Positions 54,725-63,249 of a stretch of 64,000 bases of DNA are shown here, piece by piece; the first letter of the stretch is position 1, and each line of letters starts with the position of its first letter. The translations under genes were made by a program, and so were the position numbers. The notes beneath the pieces were generated by a model. The model made no database searches. It was not told the origin of the DNA and saw only the letters and a program-made list of their open reading frames with translations. The DNA comes from an uncultured Flavobacteriales bacterium (GTDB lineage Bacteria; Bacteroidota; Bacteroidia; Flavobacteriales; Crocinitomicaceae). The stretch is taken from positions 23,688-87,687 of the forward strand of contig CAMLIF010000006.1 of the NCBI GenBank assembly GCA_946479985.1, read 5' to 3'.

Positions 54725-55504
54725 TTATCGCGTAATAAGGGTAACTGTAGTCACAACAAGAGAAGTCAGTGATATAAAAATAGCACCTGTTGTTCTCCAA
54801 ACGGTTCCTTCAGACCGGGCTGCAGCATTCGGTTGTACATAAACCACATCATTTTGCTGGAGGTAATAAGCAGGTGAAGAAAACACTTCTTTAGAGGTTA
54901 AATCGATTCTATACTCTTTCTTTACACCTACGGAATCACGGATCACAAGTACATTTTGCCGTACTCCCGACATACGCAGATCACCAGCCAGGCCAATGGC
55001 CTCCAGAATGGTAATACGTTCATTAGGAATTTTGAAACTTCCTGGAGTTTTAACATCGCCAAGAACCGTAACCTTAAAATTCAGAATCTGGATTTGTACG
55101 GTTGGGTTTTTCAACTGATCCTGCAGCTTTAGCTTTATTTCCTCTTCCAATTGCATACGGTTCTTGCCTGCGACAGCAATATTTCCCAAAACAGGAAGAC
55201 TGATCTCGCCATTCGCGTTCACTAAATATCCGTACGGAGCCGGATTACCGCTAGTATAACCTTGATTAAGGGCCTGCGCTGCAGGAAGATTAAATACAGC
55301 TGCAGCTTCCGGGTCTTCGGCTGTAATAATAACAGAAATAAAATCATCAACCCTGAATTCAGGAGTAAAACTGGCAGCCGAAACAACCACCGAATCTTTT
55401 TCAGAATCCTGAAAATAAACCATCTTCTCCTGCGTCTTGCAACTTGTTAAAGGCGCTCCTAACAACAAAAGGACAGGAAAGAAACAAATACAAAATTTTA
55501 GCAT
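54725..55504 (-). CDS. Polysaccharide export lipoprotein (Wza-like)
   Basis: 259 residues. Lipobox with Cys after FPVLLLLGAPLTS. The Poly_export domain (FRVDDFISVIITAEDPEAAAVFN) and SLBB-type repeat (VTVLGDVKTPGSFKIPNERITILEAIGLAGDLRMSG) follow; a C-terminal TM helix is suggested by TGAIFISLTSLVVTTVTLI. It forms the outer-membrane exit pore. It adjoins the tyrosine kinase gene with no gap, a typical Wza-Wzc pair. Confidence 0.92.
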   Translation of the reverse strand: MLKFCICFFPVLLLLGAPLTSCKTQEKMVYFQDSEKDSVVVSAASFTPEFRVDDFISVIITAEDPEAAAVFNLPAAQALNQGYTSGNPAPYGYLVNANGEISLPVLGNIAVAGKNRMQLEEEIKLKLQDQLKNPTVQIQILNFKVTVLGDVKTPGSFKIPNERITILEAIGLAGDLRMSGVRQNVLVIRDSVGVKKEYRIDLTSKEVFSSPAYYLQQNDVVYVQPNAAARSEGTVWRTTGAIFISLTSLVVTTVTLITR

Positions 55505-55567
55505 TCCGCTATATCAATAAATTAGCCACAATATGTTCGTTGTCAAAATCTGACTCCTCTTATACGC

Positions 55568-56695
55568 TTATTCGTACAAAGGGTTACCACCATCTTCTTT
55601 TAAAAGTCTTAATCTTCTTTTTGCAACTGTAAATGCTCTTGAACGCTTCAGCTGGTAAAGGTAAAAGGAGACACTTGCAAACAAGAGAAATATAATAAGC
55701 AACGACACGTACATATTGGTTATTTTAATTACTACAGAAATTATCCCAACACAGAGAATATTAAAAATTGCTACAAACATACTGGCTTTTGCATGCGGCA
55801 AATTATAACTGTCAACTATTACGTGGTGCAAATGGTTCCTGTCGGGAGTAAAAATCCCTTTTCTGTTCACAAAACGTATTGCAAAAACACGCGCTGTATC
55901 AAAGAGTGGAATAATCAAGAACGACACAATAATAATCGGAATATCTATAGCATTAAACGGTAATTTATTTAACGAAGGAGTATTCAGGGATAAAAAACGA
56001 ACCGCCATGATACCAAGCATTAACCCAATTAACATGGAACCGGTATCGCCCATAAAAATTTTGTTCCTGGCTGATAAGTTAAAGAACAGAAAACCAATTA
56101 GAATTCCTACCATCACCAGGCAGGTAAGCGCCATAAACTGGCGTTCTGCGAAAAAGAACACAAAGGCAAAGCCGGAAAATGCAACAATCCCGATAAGCGC
56201 AGCCAGGCCATCAATCCCGTCGATTAGATTGAACGAATTAATGACGATAAGCATTAAAATCATGGCTATACCAATTCCCAGCCAAAGTGGAATTTCACCG
56301 ATGCCGCAAAAACCGTGTAAATCAGTAATCTGAAATTGCGGATTCACAACTATAAAGGAACATGCTACTATCTGCCCAAGCAACTTAGTTGAGGGAGCCA
56401 AAACTACAAGATCGTCTTTCAGTCCTAAAAAAAACAGGATAATCAACGACGGATACCAACAAGTAGAAACACCATGGGAATCGTACGAGTTGTTAAAGTA
56501 TAGTGAAATCACTAAAATGATGTAAAAGGCCATGCCGCCAAGCCCGGGAGTAGCTTCTTTGTGAGAGCTTCGTTCATTTGGATCGTCCATCAAATGTTTG
56601 AAACGTACGATCGAAATAATTTTCGGCAACAAATAAGCTGTTCCAAGAAGAGCTGTTGAAAGCGCAATGACGCCTTGAAGGAAAACGTTTTGCAT
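55568..56695 (-). CDS. Undecaprenyl-phosphate sugar-1-phosphate transferase (WecA/TagO-like)
   Basis: 375 residues with about ten TM segments. MraY/WecA motifs: FLGLKDDLVVL (Asp-Asp), NSFNLIDGIDGLAALI, FMGDTGSMLIGLMLG, and HLHHVIVDSY. The enzyme transfers a sugar-1-phosphate, commonly GlcNAc-1-P, to undecaprenyl phosphate on the inner face of the membrane and starts the repeat unit. It is the first gene after a 317-bp gap in the polysaccharide locus. Specificity is inferred. Confidence 0.9.
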   Translation of the reverse strand: MQNVFLQGVIALSTALLGTAYLLPKIISIVRFKHLMDDPNERSSHKEATPGLGGMAFYIILVISLYFNNSYDSHGVSTCWYPSLIILFFLGLKDDLVVLAPSTKLLGQIVACSFIVVNPQFQITDLHGFCGIGEIPLWLGIGIAMILMLIVINSFNLIDGIDGLAALIGIVAFSGFAFVFFFAERQFMALTCLVMVGILIGFLFFNLSARNKIFMGDTGSMLIGLMLGIMAVRFLSLNTPSLNKLPFNAIDIPIIIVSFLIIPLFDTARVFAIRFVNRKGIFTPDRNHLHHVIVDSYNLPHAKASMFVAIFNILCVGIISVVIKITNMYVSLLIIFLLFASVSFYLYQLKRSRAFTVAKRRLRLLKEDGGNPLYE

Positions 56696-57012
56696 ATTAT
56701 TCAGTTAAATAGTGGATATAAAGCGTAAATTACGACCATTGGGTGGTATTTCATAACAAAAATTTCTTTTTTTTAACAAATTTTCATATAACTTAATAGT
56801 TATTCGCTCCAAAATGGAAACTTTGTACAGTAGGTTTTGATTTTATAGCGGTATCACTCAGATCAATTTCCTTCGAACCCGATCCGGCTGACAATTTTTG
56901 TGCCAAAATTAATAATTTTAACGAATCTCTGTATAGGAATCCAACGGACAAAATAATATTCTATTCCAAATAGGCCAGGACTCATACAAATTGCCAGAAG
57001 AAAAGTTCATTA
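56696..57012 (-). other. Intergenic gap within the polysaccharide locus
   Basis: An AT-rich 317-bp stretch without a coding frame. On the minus strand it holds a -7-like TAATTTTG (56904-56911), about 210 bp before the WecA-like gene, suggesting a promoter with a long leader. I see no strong hairpin and no RNA gene. Confidence 0.4.
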
Positions 57013-58119
57013 CTACTCATTTTTTCGATTCAACTGTGAACTATCTAAAACATCTATGATACGTTTAGCAGCCATTCCATCCCATAACGGTGGTATACAA
57101 CCGGTTTTCCAATTTCCGGCAAGGCATTTTATCAATGCCGGTTTAATCGCTTTCGGATCTGTGCCGATCAATTCATTGGTTCCCATCGTAACTGTTTCAG
57201 GTCGCTCCGTATTGTTACGAAGTGTAATACACGGAACATTCATTACCGTAGTTTCTTCCGTAATTCCCCCTGAATCCGTAATTACAAGCTTGCTATGCTG
57301 AACCAAATAATTAAACTCCAGATATCCTAACGGATCAATCATTTTTAAACGAGGATGTTTTACACCTAATTGCTGAATAATTTTGGCAGTACGTGGATGC
57401 ACGGGAAAAATCACTTCATAATCTTCTGAATTCATCATAATTTCATGGAGGAGATCCTCCAATTTTGAATGTTCGTCTACATTGGATGGCCTGTGAAGAG
57501 TGAGCATAATATACTTCTTCTCTTCTAATGAAAACTCATCCCACAATGAGGGTTTCTTAAAACGAGACATTTGCTTGAGGAGTGTATCAATCATCGTATT
57601 GCCAACAAAGAAAATACGCTCATCACCAACACCAGAGTTTTTTAAATTATCATTTGCCACCTCAGAGGTTGTAAAAAAATAATCTGTAATTGCATCTGTA
57701 ACCAATCGGTTGATTTCTTCAGGCATACTCCAGTCATTTGAACGTATCCCCCCCTCAACGTGCGCAACACGCGTTTTAAGTTTTTGCGCAACTATTGCAC
57801 AAGCCATTGTAGATGTTACATCTCCAACAACTAATACCAGATCAGAAGGATTCGTTTCAAGATATTTCTCGAAACGAACCATGATTGCAGCTGTTTGTTC
57901 AGCTTGAGTCCCTCCACCTGCTTCAAGATTTGCATTTGGGTGTGGAATTTCCAATTCGGCGAAAAATTGTCCGGACATCTTCTCATCATAATGTTGACCT
58001 GTATGAACTAAACTATAACGCAATAAACTCCCTGCGGCCTGGGCCTTGTGTAGTGCATGAATAATCGGTGCGATTTTCATAAAATTTGGTCTTGCACCGG
58101 CAATTAAAGTAATGTGCAT
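57013..58119 (-). CDS. wecB: UDP-N-acetylglucosamine 2-epimerase (non-hydrolysing)
   Basis: 368 residues. Family blocks: GARPNFMKIAPI, HTGQHYDEKMSGQFF, VEGGIRSNDWSMPEEINR with catalytic acids, TLHRPSNVDEHSKL, and TDSGGITEETTVM. It converts UDP-GlcNAc to UDP-ManNAc in the cytosol, here probably for a ManNAc-derived sugar in the polysaccharide. Overlap of only 1 bp gap with the preceding WecG-type gene implies co-transcription. Confidence 0.95.
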   Translation of the reverse strand: MHITLIAGARPNFMKIAPIIHALHKAQAAGSLLRYSLVHTGQHYDEKMSGQFFAELEIPHPNANLEAGGGTQAEQTAAIMVRFEKYLETNPSDLVLVVGDVTSTMACAIVAQKLKTRVAHVEGGIRSNDWSMPEEINRLVTDAITDYFFTTSEVANDNLKNSGVGDERIFFVGNTMIDTLLKQMSRFKKPSLWDEFSLEEKKYIMLTLHRPSNVDEHSKLEDLLHEIMMNSEDYEVIFPVHPRTAKIIQQLGVKHPRLKMIDPLGYLEFNYLVQHSKLVITDSGGITEETTVMNVPCITLRNNTERPETVTMGTNELIGTDPKAIKPALIKCLAGNWKTGCIPPLWDGMAAKRIIDVLDSSQLNRKNE

Positions 58120-58120
58120 G

Positions 58121-58816
58121 CTACAAACGATTTAATTTGAGTAAAATATAAAAACGCACCAAATGAATTTGTCGCTTAATACGGGAAGGCTGCTTAACTA
58201 AACGATATGCCCATTCGAGGTTATTTTTCACCCACCATTTTGGCGCTCGTTGTACTTTCCCGGTGTATACATCAAAACTCCCACCCAATCCCTGGTACAC
58301 GGCAGGGTGATTACGATACATCTCCTCCATCAACAATTCCTGCTTGGGTGATCCCATGGCAACAAAGACAATGTCCGGTTTTTTTTCAGCAATATCCAAT
58401 ACCAGGTCCTTCCGTTCGTCATCCGATAAATACCCGTTTCTATAGTTCAGAATAGTAATTCCGGAGAATTCTTTCCTTAATCGATCAACTGTTTCCCGGA
58501 TAACCTCATCTGTTCCGCCCAGAAGGTAAAAACTTTTAGTTGGATGGTATTCTTTTACGATATCCAGCCACAATTCACAACCTGGGATTTTTACTACTTG
58601 TGAACATCCCTTTTTCTTTAAGGCCCAAACGGCACCAATCCCATCGGGATAACCAATGTTTCGATTGATAATATTGCGGGACTCATCTGTAGCATGAAGA
58701 ATTTTTTCTGCATTCACGGCAACCAAAATAGATCGCTGCTCAAAAGCATACTCCATTAATTCCTTTCGTGAAGCAGGAGCGAAACAACGCACATTATTGG
58801 CTAATCTACTTTCCAT
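58121..58816 (-). CDS. WecG/TagA/CpsF-family glycosyltransferase
   Basis: 231 residues. GT26 features: RNIGYPDGIGAVWALKKKG, SFYLLGGTDEVIRETVDRL, NYRNGYLSDDER, and the DIVFVAMGSPKQELLMEEMY block, then GSFDVYTGKVQRAPKWW. It adds a ManNAc-type residue as the second sugar on undecaprenyl-linked GlcNAc, which pairs well with wecB next to it. It starts within the preceding gene's end (overlap 11 bp). Confidence 0.93.
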   Translation of the reverse strand: MESRLANNVRCFAPASRKELMEYAFEQRSILVAVNAEKILHATDESRNIINRNIGYPDGIGAVWALKKKGCSQVVKIPGCELWLDIVKEYHPTKSFYLLGGTDEVIRETVDRLRKEFSGITILNYRNGYLSDDERKDLVLDIAEKKPDIVFVAMGSPKQELLMEEMYRNHPAVYQGLGGSFDVYTGKVQRAPKWWVKNNLEWAYRLVKQPSRIKRQIHLVRFYILLKLNRL

Positions 58817-60005
58817 CTTTTGTATTGTTTAGCAGGTAAACAGAGAGTGAATTGAACATAAAAGCATTGCTCCAACGCATATACGGGATTTTTGAACTTA
58901 TTCCTTCCTTCAGCTGATAATAGAAATATCCCTTTTTATTAAACAGATGCTCCAATGTCCATTTCAGAACCCGATCGGCGAGTTCTGCATGCTTGGGCCA
59001 GGATTGCAATGCATGCAAAGTCACGAAAAGTTGACCGGGGCAATGGATGTCTATCGGGTATGTTTTATTATGGTAATACTTTGGAGTTCCATCTTCCAGG
59101 AAGAAGTTAGTCAGATAATAATCCATTCCCTTCTCCATATTAACATGATAATCATGATCCTGAAAATTTTTTGAATAATGTGCAATTGCATCCAGGTTAT
59201 ATCCCGTATGAAAACTGTCAATCCACGATTGGACAGGCAATAATCCATAGACCCAGGAACCATCTTCTGCCTGTCCTGCACATGCAGCTTCAACAATTTC
59301 CTTTGCTGCTTTTCTATATTCTTCATTCTTCTGGTAGGAGTAACAAATGCTCAACAACTTAGCTCCTAATAAGGATGCATTGTAAACAGTATCGTTTCCC
59401 TTTAATGGACTGTAAGACAGTATAAAGCCTTTCTCGCCAGGAGTTCTGTTCAAATCATTCAATATGAAATTGGCAGAAGAAAGTGCTGTATTCAAATACT
59501 GCTCGTTACCGGTGACTTCATAAGCCTCAAACAGTGCTGATGCGCAAAACGTCGTTGCAACAACTGTAGGAGTGTTTTTCGGGAACAGAAATAATCGCCT
59601 TGCCTGCCAATCGAAGTTATATCCCCAACATGCCCCGGAATAACCTTTGTTACTCATCGTTATCAATAACTCCGACAACTCATTGATTTTCGTTTTGATT
59701 TCGTCCGGGGTACCAAAGGTATGATCCCCTTTCGATGCCAATTTATACAGATTGCAATATCCTGAAAGAAAAAGTCCTATGCCTTTGGCATTATGCTCTT
59801 TCGGCACCAACAACAAACGCCGAAAATTAATCGGACTTCGTTTGAAACCTTGGATCCAGGCCAAACGTGCAAGATCCCAATGCTTGAAAGGAAGCACTTT
59901 AAAGATCTTTGAATTGAGCCCGTCGTATGGGTCCCAACCTTTGAATTGCTCTGTTTCACAGTACCGTTTGAGCAATCGAAATGAATTTTCGACACTAGAG
60001 TTCAT
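58806..60005 (-). CDS. Alpha/alpha-toroid-like protein of the polysaccharide locus
   Basis: 399 residues, no clear signal peptide. Repeating helix pairs with SGACWGYNFDWQARRLF, ATTFCASALFEAYEVTGNEQYL, AGQAEDGSWVYGLLPVQSWIDSFHTGYNL and a YYHNKTYPIDIHCPGQL block point to a six-hairpin (alpha/alpha)6 toroid, as in some glycoside-modifying enzymes. I do not recognise the family. It overlaps both neighbours by 11 bp, so its role is tied to the oxidoreductase upstream and the glycosyltransferase downstream. Confidence 0.65.
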   Translation of the reverse strand: MNSSVENSFRLLKRYCETEQFKGWDPYDGLNSKIFKVLPFKHWDLARLAWIQGFKRSPINFRRLLLVPKEHNAKGIGLFLSGYCNLYKLASKGDHTFGTPDEIKTKINELSELLITMSNKGYSGACWGYNFDWQARRLFLFPKNTPTVVATTFCASALFEAYEVTGNEQYLNTALSSANFILNDLNRTPGEKGFILSYSPLKGNDTVYNASLLGAKLLSICYSYQKNEEYRKAAKEIVEAACAGQAEDGSWVYGLLPVQSWIDSFHTGYNLDAIAHYSKNFQDHDYHVNMEKGMDYYLTNFFLEDGTPKYYHNKTYPIDIHCPGQLFVTLHALQSWPKHAELADRVLKWTLEHLFNKKGYFYYQLKEGISSKIPYMRWSNAFMFNSLSVYLLNNTKDGK

Positions 60006-62130
60006 ATACAGCTCCTTTGTTTTGAATCGATTTCAGCACCAAAAAAGTAGATTGGGTAACAGCAAAAATCTCTTCAGCCGGAATAGTCGTTTTACCTTCC
60101 AGCAGATCGTTTAAGAAAACCTCAACCATTTCCTTTTGTCCCTTATTCTGATTGAACAATCTCTTTTTCTGCGGTCTTCCCTTACCATAGAACATCACTT
60201 CTTTAAAGTCTTTGATAACAGCTGTACTTCCCGCATGGTATACCTCGAGATACTCCTTTGGGAGCTCTTTCGAACCATTTGAAAAATAAGCCACTGTTCC
60301 AATGGAACCGTTCTCAAATTGAATGGATATTGTTACCGTATCATTCAATCCGTTCGGATCCGGCAGAGCAATTGCAGATATTGCTTTTGGAATACTTCCG
60401 TTGATAAAAGTCAACAGATCAATAAAATGACATGCTTCCCCTATAATCCGACCTCCTCCGATTTCCAGATCCTGGATCCATGAATCTTTAGGTATGCTTC
60501 CTGCGTTGACTCTATAAATCATGGACATGGCACCAGAACCAATTTTTTTCTTCATTTGCTGGACAAGTGGTGAAAATCTTCTGTTAAAGCCAATCATCAC
60601 AGACTTCCCACTTTCTTTATGCGCCTTTTCAATTTCTGTTAGTTCCTCTTCTGTAAGGCAAATTGGTTTTTCGACGAAGACATTTTTCCCTGACTGAAGA
60701 CCTTTTAATACATACTTTGCGTGTGAGTCATGCCTGGTGGCAACAAAAATGGTATTCGTGTTTTCATCAAAAACATCGTCTTCTCCGGAAGCACAGAAGG
60801 AGAAGCGGTATTTCTCAGCTACTCTTTTTGAGGTTGTTCCGGTATTTGTTAGAACACCAACTCTTCGAATGCGTGGATCTGCGGGAATATTGGGTAGAAG
60901 ATTTCCCTGTGCATAGCTTCCCGCCCCTATAAATGAAATATTCAATTTTCCTTCTCCGGACAGTGGTGTGACCCCTATCTTAGAGCGATTGTGTTCTTTC
61001 TTAGAATCGTATTTTAAAGCTATTCCAATAAAAGGCTCTGATTTGGAGACAACCATATCAAAAGCCTTTTTGGCATCATCAAAGGGAAATTCATGAGTTG
61101 TAATGTAATCAATGTTAATGATCCCTTTCTGTATCAGTTGTTGAAAGGCTTCCATGTTCCTTTTTTCTGTCCACCTTACATAAGCAAACGGATAGTCAAT
61201 GCCTTTTTCTTCGTAATTCAGATCATAACGTCCCGGTCCGTATGAGCAGGCCATTTTTAGTTCCAGTTCTTTTCGATACCAAAAAGGATCTCGGTCAAAT
61301 CCCGTTGGGACAGCTCCCAGAACTACAACTTTCCCTTTTTTACGAGCAATTTCGCCTGCATAATTAATCGGATCCAGACTGGAAGTAGCGGCTGCGATGA
61401 TTACTGCATCAACACCATTTCCACCTGTCGCCAAGATTATTTTTTCCGCTAAACCGGGCGTATCTCTTACGTGGGCTTCATCAGCAACCTTGTTTTTTAG
61501 GACGATTTCAACTGCCGCTTCAGAAACATCAATTGCAATGACATTCACCCCTGAAGCTTTCAAGATTAAACAGGTCAATTGTCCCAGTAATCCCAATCCA
61601 ATCACAGCACAGGTTTCACCCAGGCGCAAGTCAGCCTGACGAACTCCCTGCATAGCGATCGCTCCCAAAGTATTATATGCTGCATGTTTTAGATTCGCTT
61701 CCGGTGTTAATTTCACAGATAAATTGGTCGGAACAGCTACAATTTCGGCGTGATTCGCATAACCGGCACCTGCGCAAGCCACAAGATCACCAACTTGAAA
61801 TTCTGTTACACCCTCACCAACTTCGATGACCTCTCCTGCACAGCTATACCCCAAAGGAGAGTAGGCGTCCAGTTTTTTCATGACCGCCCGGTACGTTTGG
61901 ATAGGACCTTGTTTTCTCAAGGTATCCAATACCTGCTTCACCTGTTGTGGCCTTTCTTTTGCTTTTCCTATGAGGCTCTTTCTCGCCGCAGACACGGTAG
62001 ACCCTTCTGTTCCGGCGCTAATGATCGAATAGTGATTTTTCACAATGATCATTCCTTTACCTGATTGAGGGTATGGCAACTCCTGAATAACCATGTCGCC
62101 TGATCCTAATTTCTGTGTAAGTTGTTCCAT
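59995..62130 (-). CDS. Bi-domain oxidoreductase: MDR dehydrogenase fused to Gfo/Idh/MocA
   Basis: 711 residues with two Rossmann enzymes. Residues ~1-375 are a zinc-type alcohol-dehydrogenase (MDR) half with GYSCAGEVIEVGEGV and the GLGLLG motif (178-183). Residues ~395-711 are a Gfo/Idh/MocA half: NISFIGAGSYAQGN (402-408), FVEKPICLT (EKP at 487-489) and IGGGRIIGEACHFID. This fusion is typical of polysaccharide clusters, where it probably oxidises and epimerises a nucleotide sugar. It overlaps the toroid gene by 11 bp. Confidence 0.88.
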   Translation of the reverse strand: MEQLTQKLGSGDMVIQELPYPQSGKGMIIVKNHYSIISAGTEGSTVSAARKSLIGKAKERPQQVKQVLDTLRKQGPIQTYRAVMKKLDAYSPLGYSCAGEVIEVGEGVTEFQVGDLVACAGAGYANHAEIVAVPTNLSVKLTPEANLKHAAYNTLGAIAMQGVRQADLRLGETCAVIGLGLLGQLTCLILKASGVNVIAIDVSEAAVEIVLKNKVADEAHVRDTPGLAEKIILATGGNGVDAVIIAAATSSLDPINYAGEIARKKGKVVVLGAVPTGFDRDPFWYRKELELKMACSYGPGRYDLNYEEKGIDYPFAYVRWTEKRNMEAFQQLIQKGIINIDYITTHEFPFDDAKKAFDMVVSKSEPFIGIALKYDSKKEHNRSKIGVTPLSGEGKLNISFIGAGSYAQGNLLPNIPADPRIRRVGVLTNTGTTSKRVAEKYRFSFCASGEDDVFDENTNTIFVATRHDSHAKYVLKGLQSGKNVFVEKPICLTEEELTEIEKAHKESGKSVMIGFNRRFSPLVQQMKKKIGSGAMSMIYRVNAGSIPKDSWIQDLEIGGGRIIGEACHFIDLLTFINGSIPKAISAIALPDPNGLNDTVTISIQFENGSIGTVAYFSNGSKELPKEYLEVYHAGSTAVIKDFKEVMFYGKGRPQKKRLFNQNKGQKEMVEVFLNDLLEGKTTIPAEEIFAVTQSTFLVLKSIQNKGAVYEL

Positions 62131-62142
62131 AATTTTATACTC

Positions 62143-63249
62143 TTAAACAGCTTGGTTTTCAACCCAATTCTGAATGTTTTGACAATATTGAGCACTTGTA
62201 TATCTCTTTTCGTACGTTTTCAAGTTCATTTCAGAAATGGAAGCAAATAATTCGGGATTTTTAATGATAGATAAAATCTTTTCGACAAATTCGGTTGACT
62301 CATTGCTTTTTATCATAAATCCGTTCACACCTTCTTCCATAGTGTCAGGAATTGCACCGACTGATGATGATACCACGGGCAATCCGAATGCCATCGCTTC
62401 AATCACAACCAACGGTTGTCCCTCGTTAAAGGACGGAAACACAAAAATGTCTGAACTATTTAATAGTTGCCATTTTTTCTCACGTAAAAGAATCCCGTGA
62501 AAGACAATTTTTGATTCTAAATTGTGCTTTCTAAGGTAGCTTAATGCCTCATTTTTGTCTTTTTCTGATCTCCATTCACCAACAATATGGTATTGAAAAT
62601 TTATGTCTTTAGCAACAAGTTCTTTTATTATTTCCAGTGTTACAAAAATCCCTTTTTGCTGGCTCAATGCTCCAATAAACAGAAGCTGAACTGGTAATCC
62701 GGATGATGGAATCTTTTTTGAAGTCCTCACGAGCCCCATTCCCATTTCAATTCCATTGTCAATCACCACACATTTTTTTAGGCCATGGCTATTCAAAGTT
62801 TCAAGAACTGAATTACCCAACACCCTAATCGAATCAAATTTTTTAAGAAGGTAACGTCCAATTTTATATTTGTATCCGTTCTTTTCCAAAAAGTAAAAAT
62901 TTCTTCCTGCCAACTCACCAATGAGTTTTGCTCCACGCATTTTGGTCATGAGCAATACGGGCACAATCTTCAGCAAAGGGAAAAAGTCTTTCGGAATTGA
63001 GATATAAACAACTCCGGGTCTATGTCTCCATATCGCCTTGCTGTTTTTAAAGCCATATGCTACATTGATCCAGATATTTTTAAAGGAGACTTTACCCTGG
63101 TTGCTTTTATTTTTATTTTCATTGGAATTAGTAATGAGATGATAACCCTCATTTCCGGAGAAAAAATCAAACAATAATTTAGCCCGAATTTCACCGCCAC
63201 CATAGGGAGGGGGGATATTCAGAATCAACAATTTTTTCTTAGCTTCCAT
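62143..63249 (-). CDS. Glycosyltransferase family 4
   Basis: 368 residues. GT-B fold: an N-terminal PPPYGGGEIRAKLLFDF acceptor loop, GALSQQKGIFVTLEII donor-phosphate loop, DIFVFPSFNEGQPLVVIEAMAFGLPVVSS with the ExxxxxxxE motif of retaining GT4 enzymes. It probably adds a sugar from a nucleotide donor to the lipid-linked repeat unit at the cytosolic membrane face. It lies directly against the ATP-grasp gene (no gap). Donor and acceptor are unknown. Confidence 0.92.
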   Translation of the reverse strand: MEAKKKLLILNIPPPYGGGEIRAKLLFDFFSGNEGYHLITNSNENKNKSNQGKVSFKNIWINVAYGFKNSKAIWRHRPGVVYISIPKDFFPLLKIVPVLLMTKMRGAKLIGELAGRNFYFLEKNGYKYKIGRYLLKKFDSIRVLGNSVLETLNSHGLKKCVVIDNGIEMGMGLVRTSKKIPSSGLPVQLLFIGALSQQKGIFVTLEIIKELVAKDINFQYHIVGEWRSEKDKNEALSYLRKHNLESKIVFHGILLREKKWQLLNSSDIFVFPSFNEGQPLVVIEAMAFGLPVVSSSVGAIPDTMEEGVNGFMIKSNESTEFVEKILSIIKNPELFASISEMNLKTYEKRYTSAQYCQNIQNWVENQAV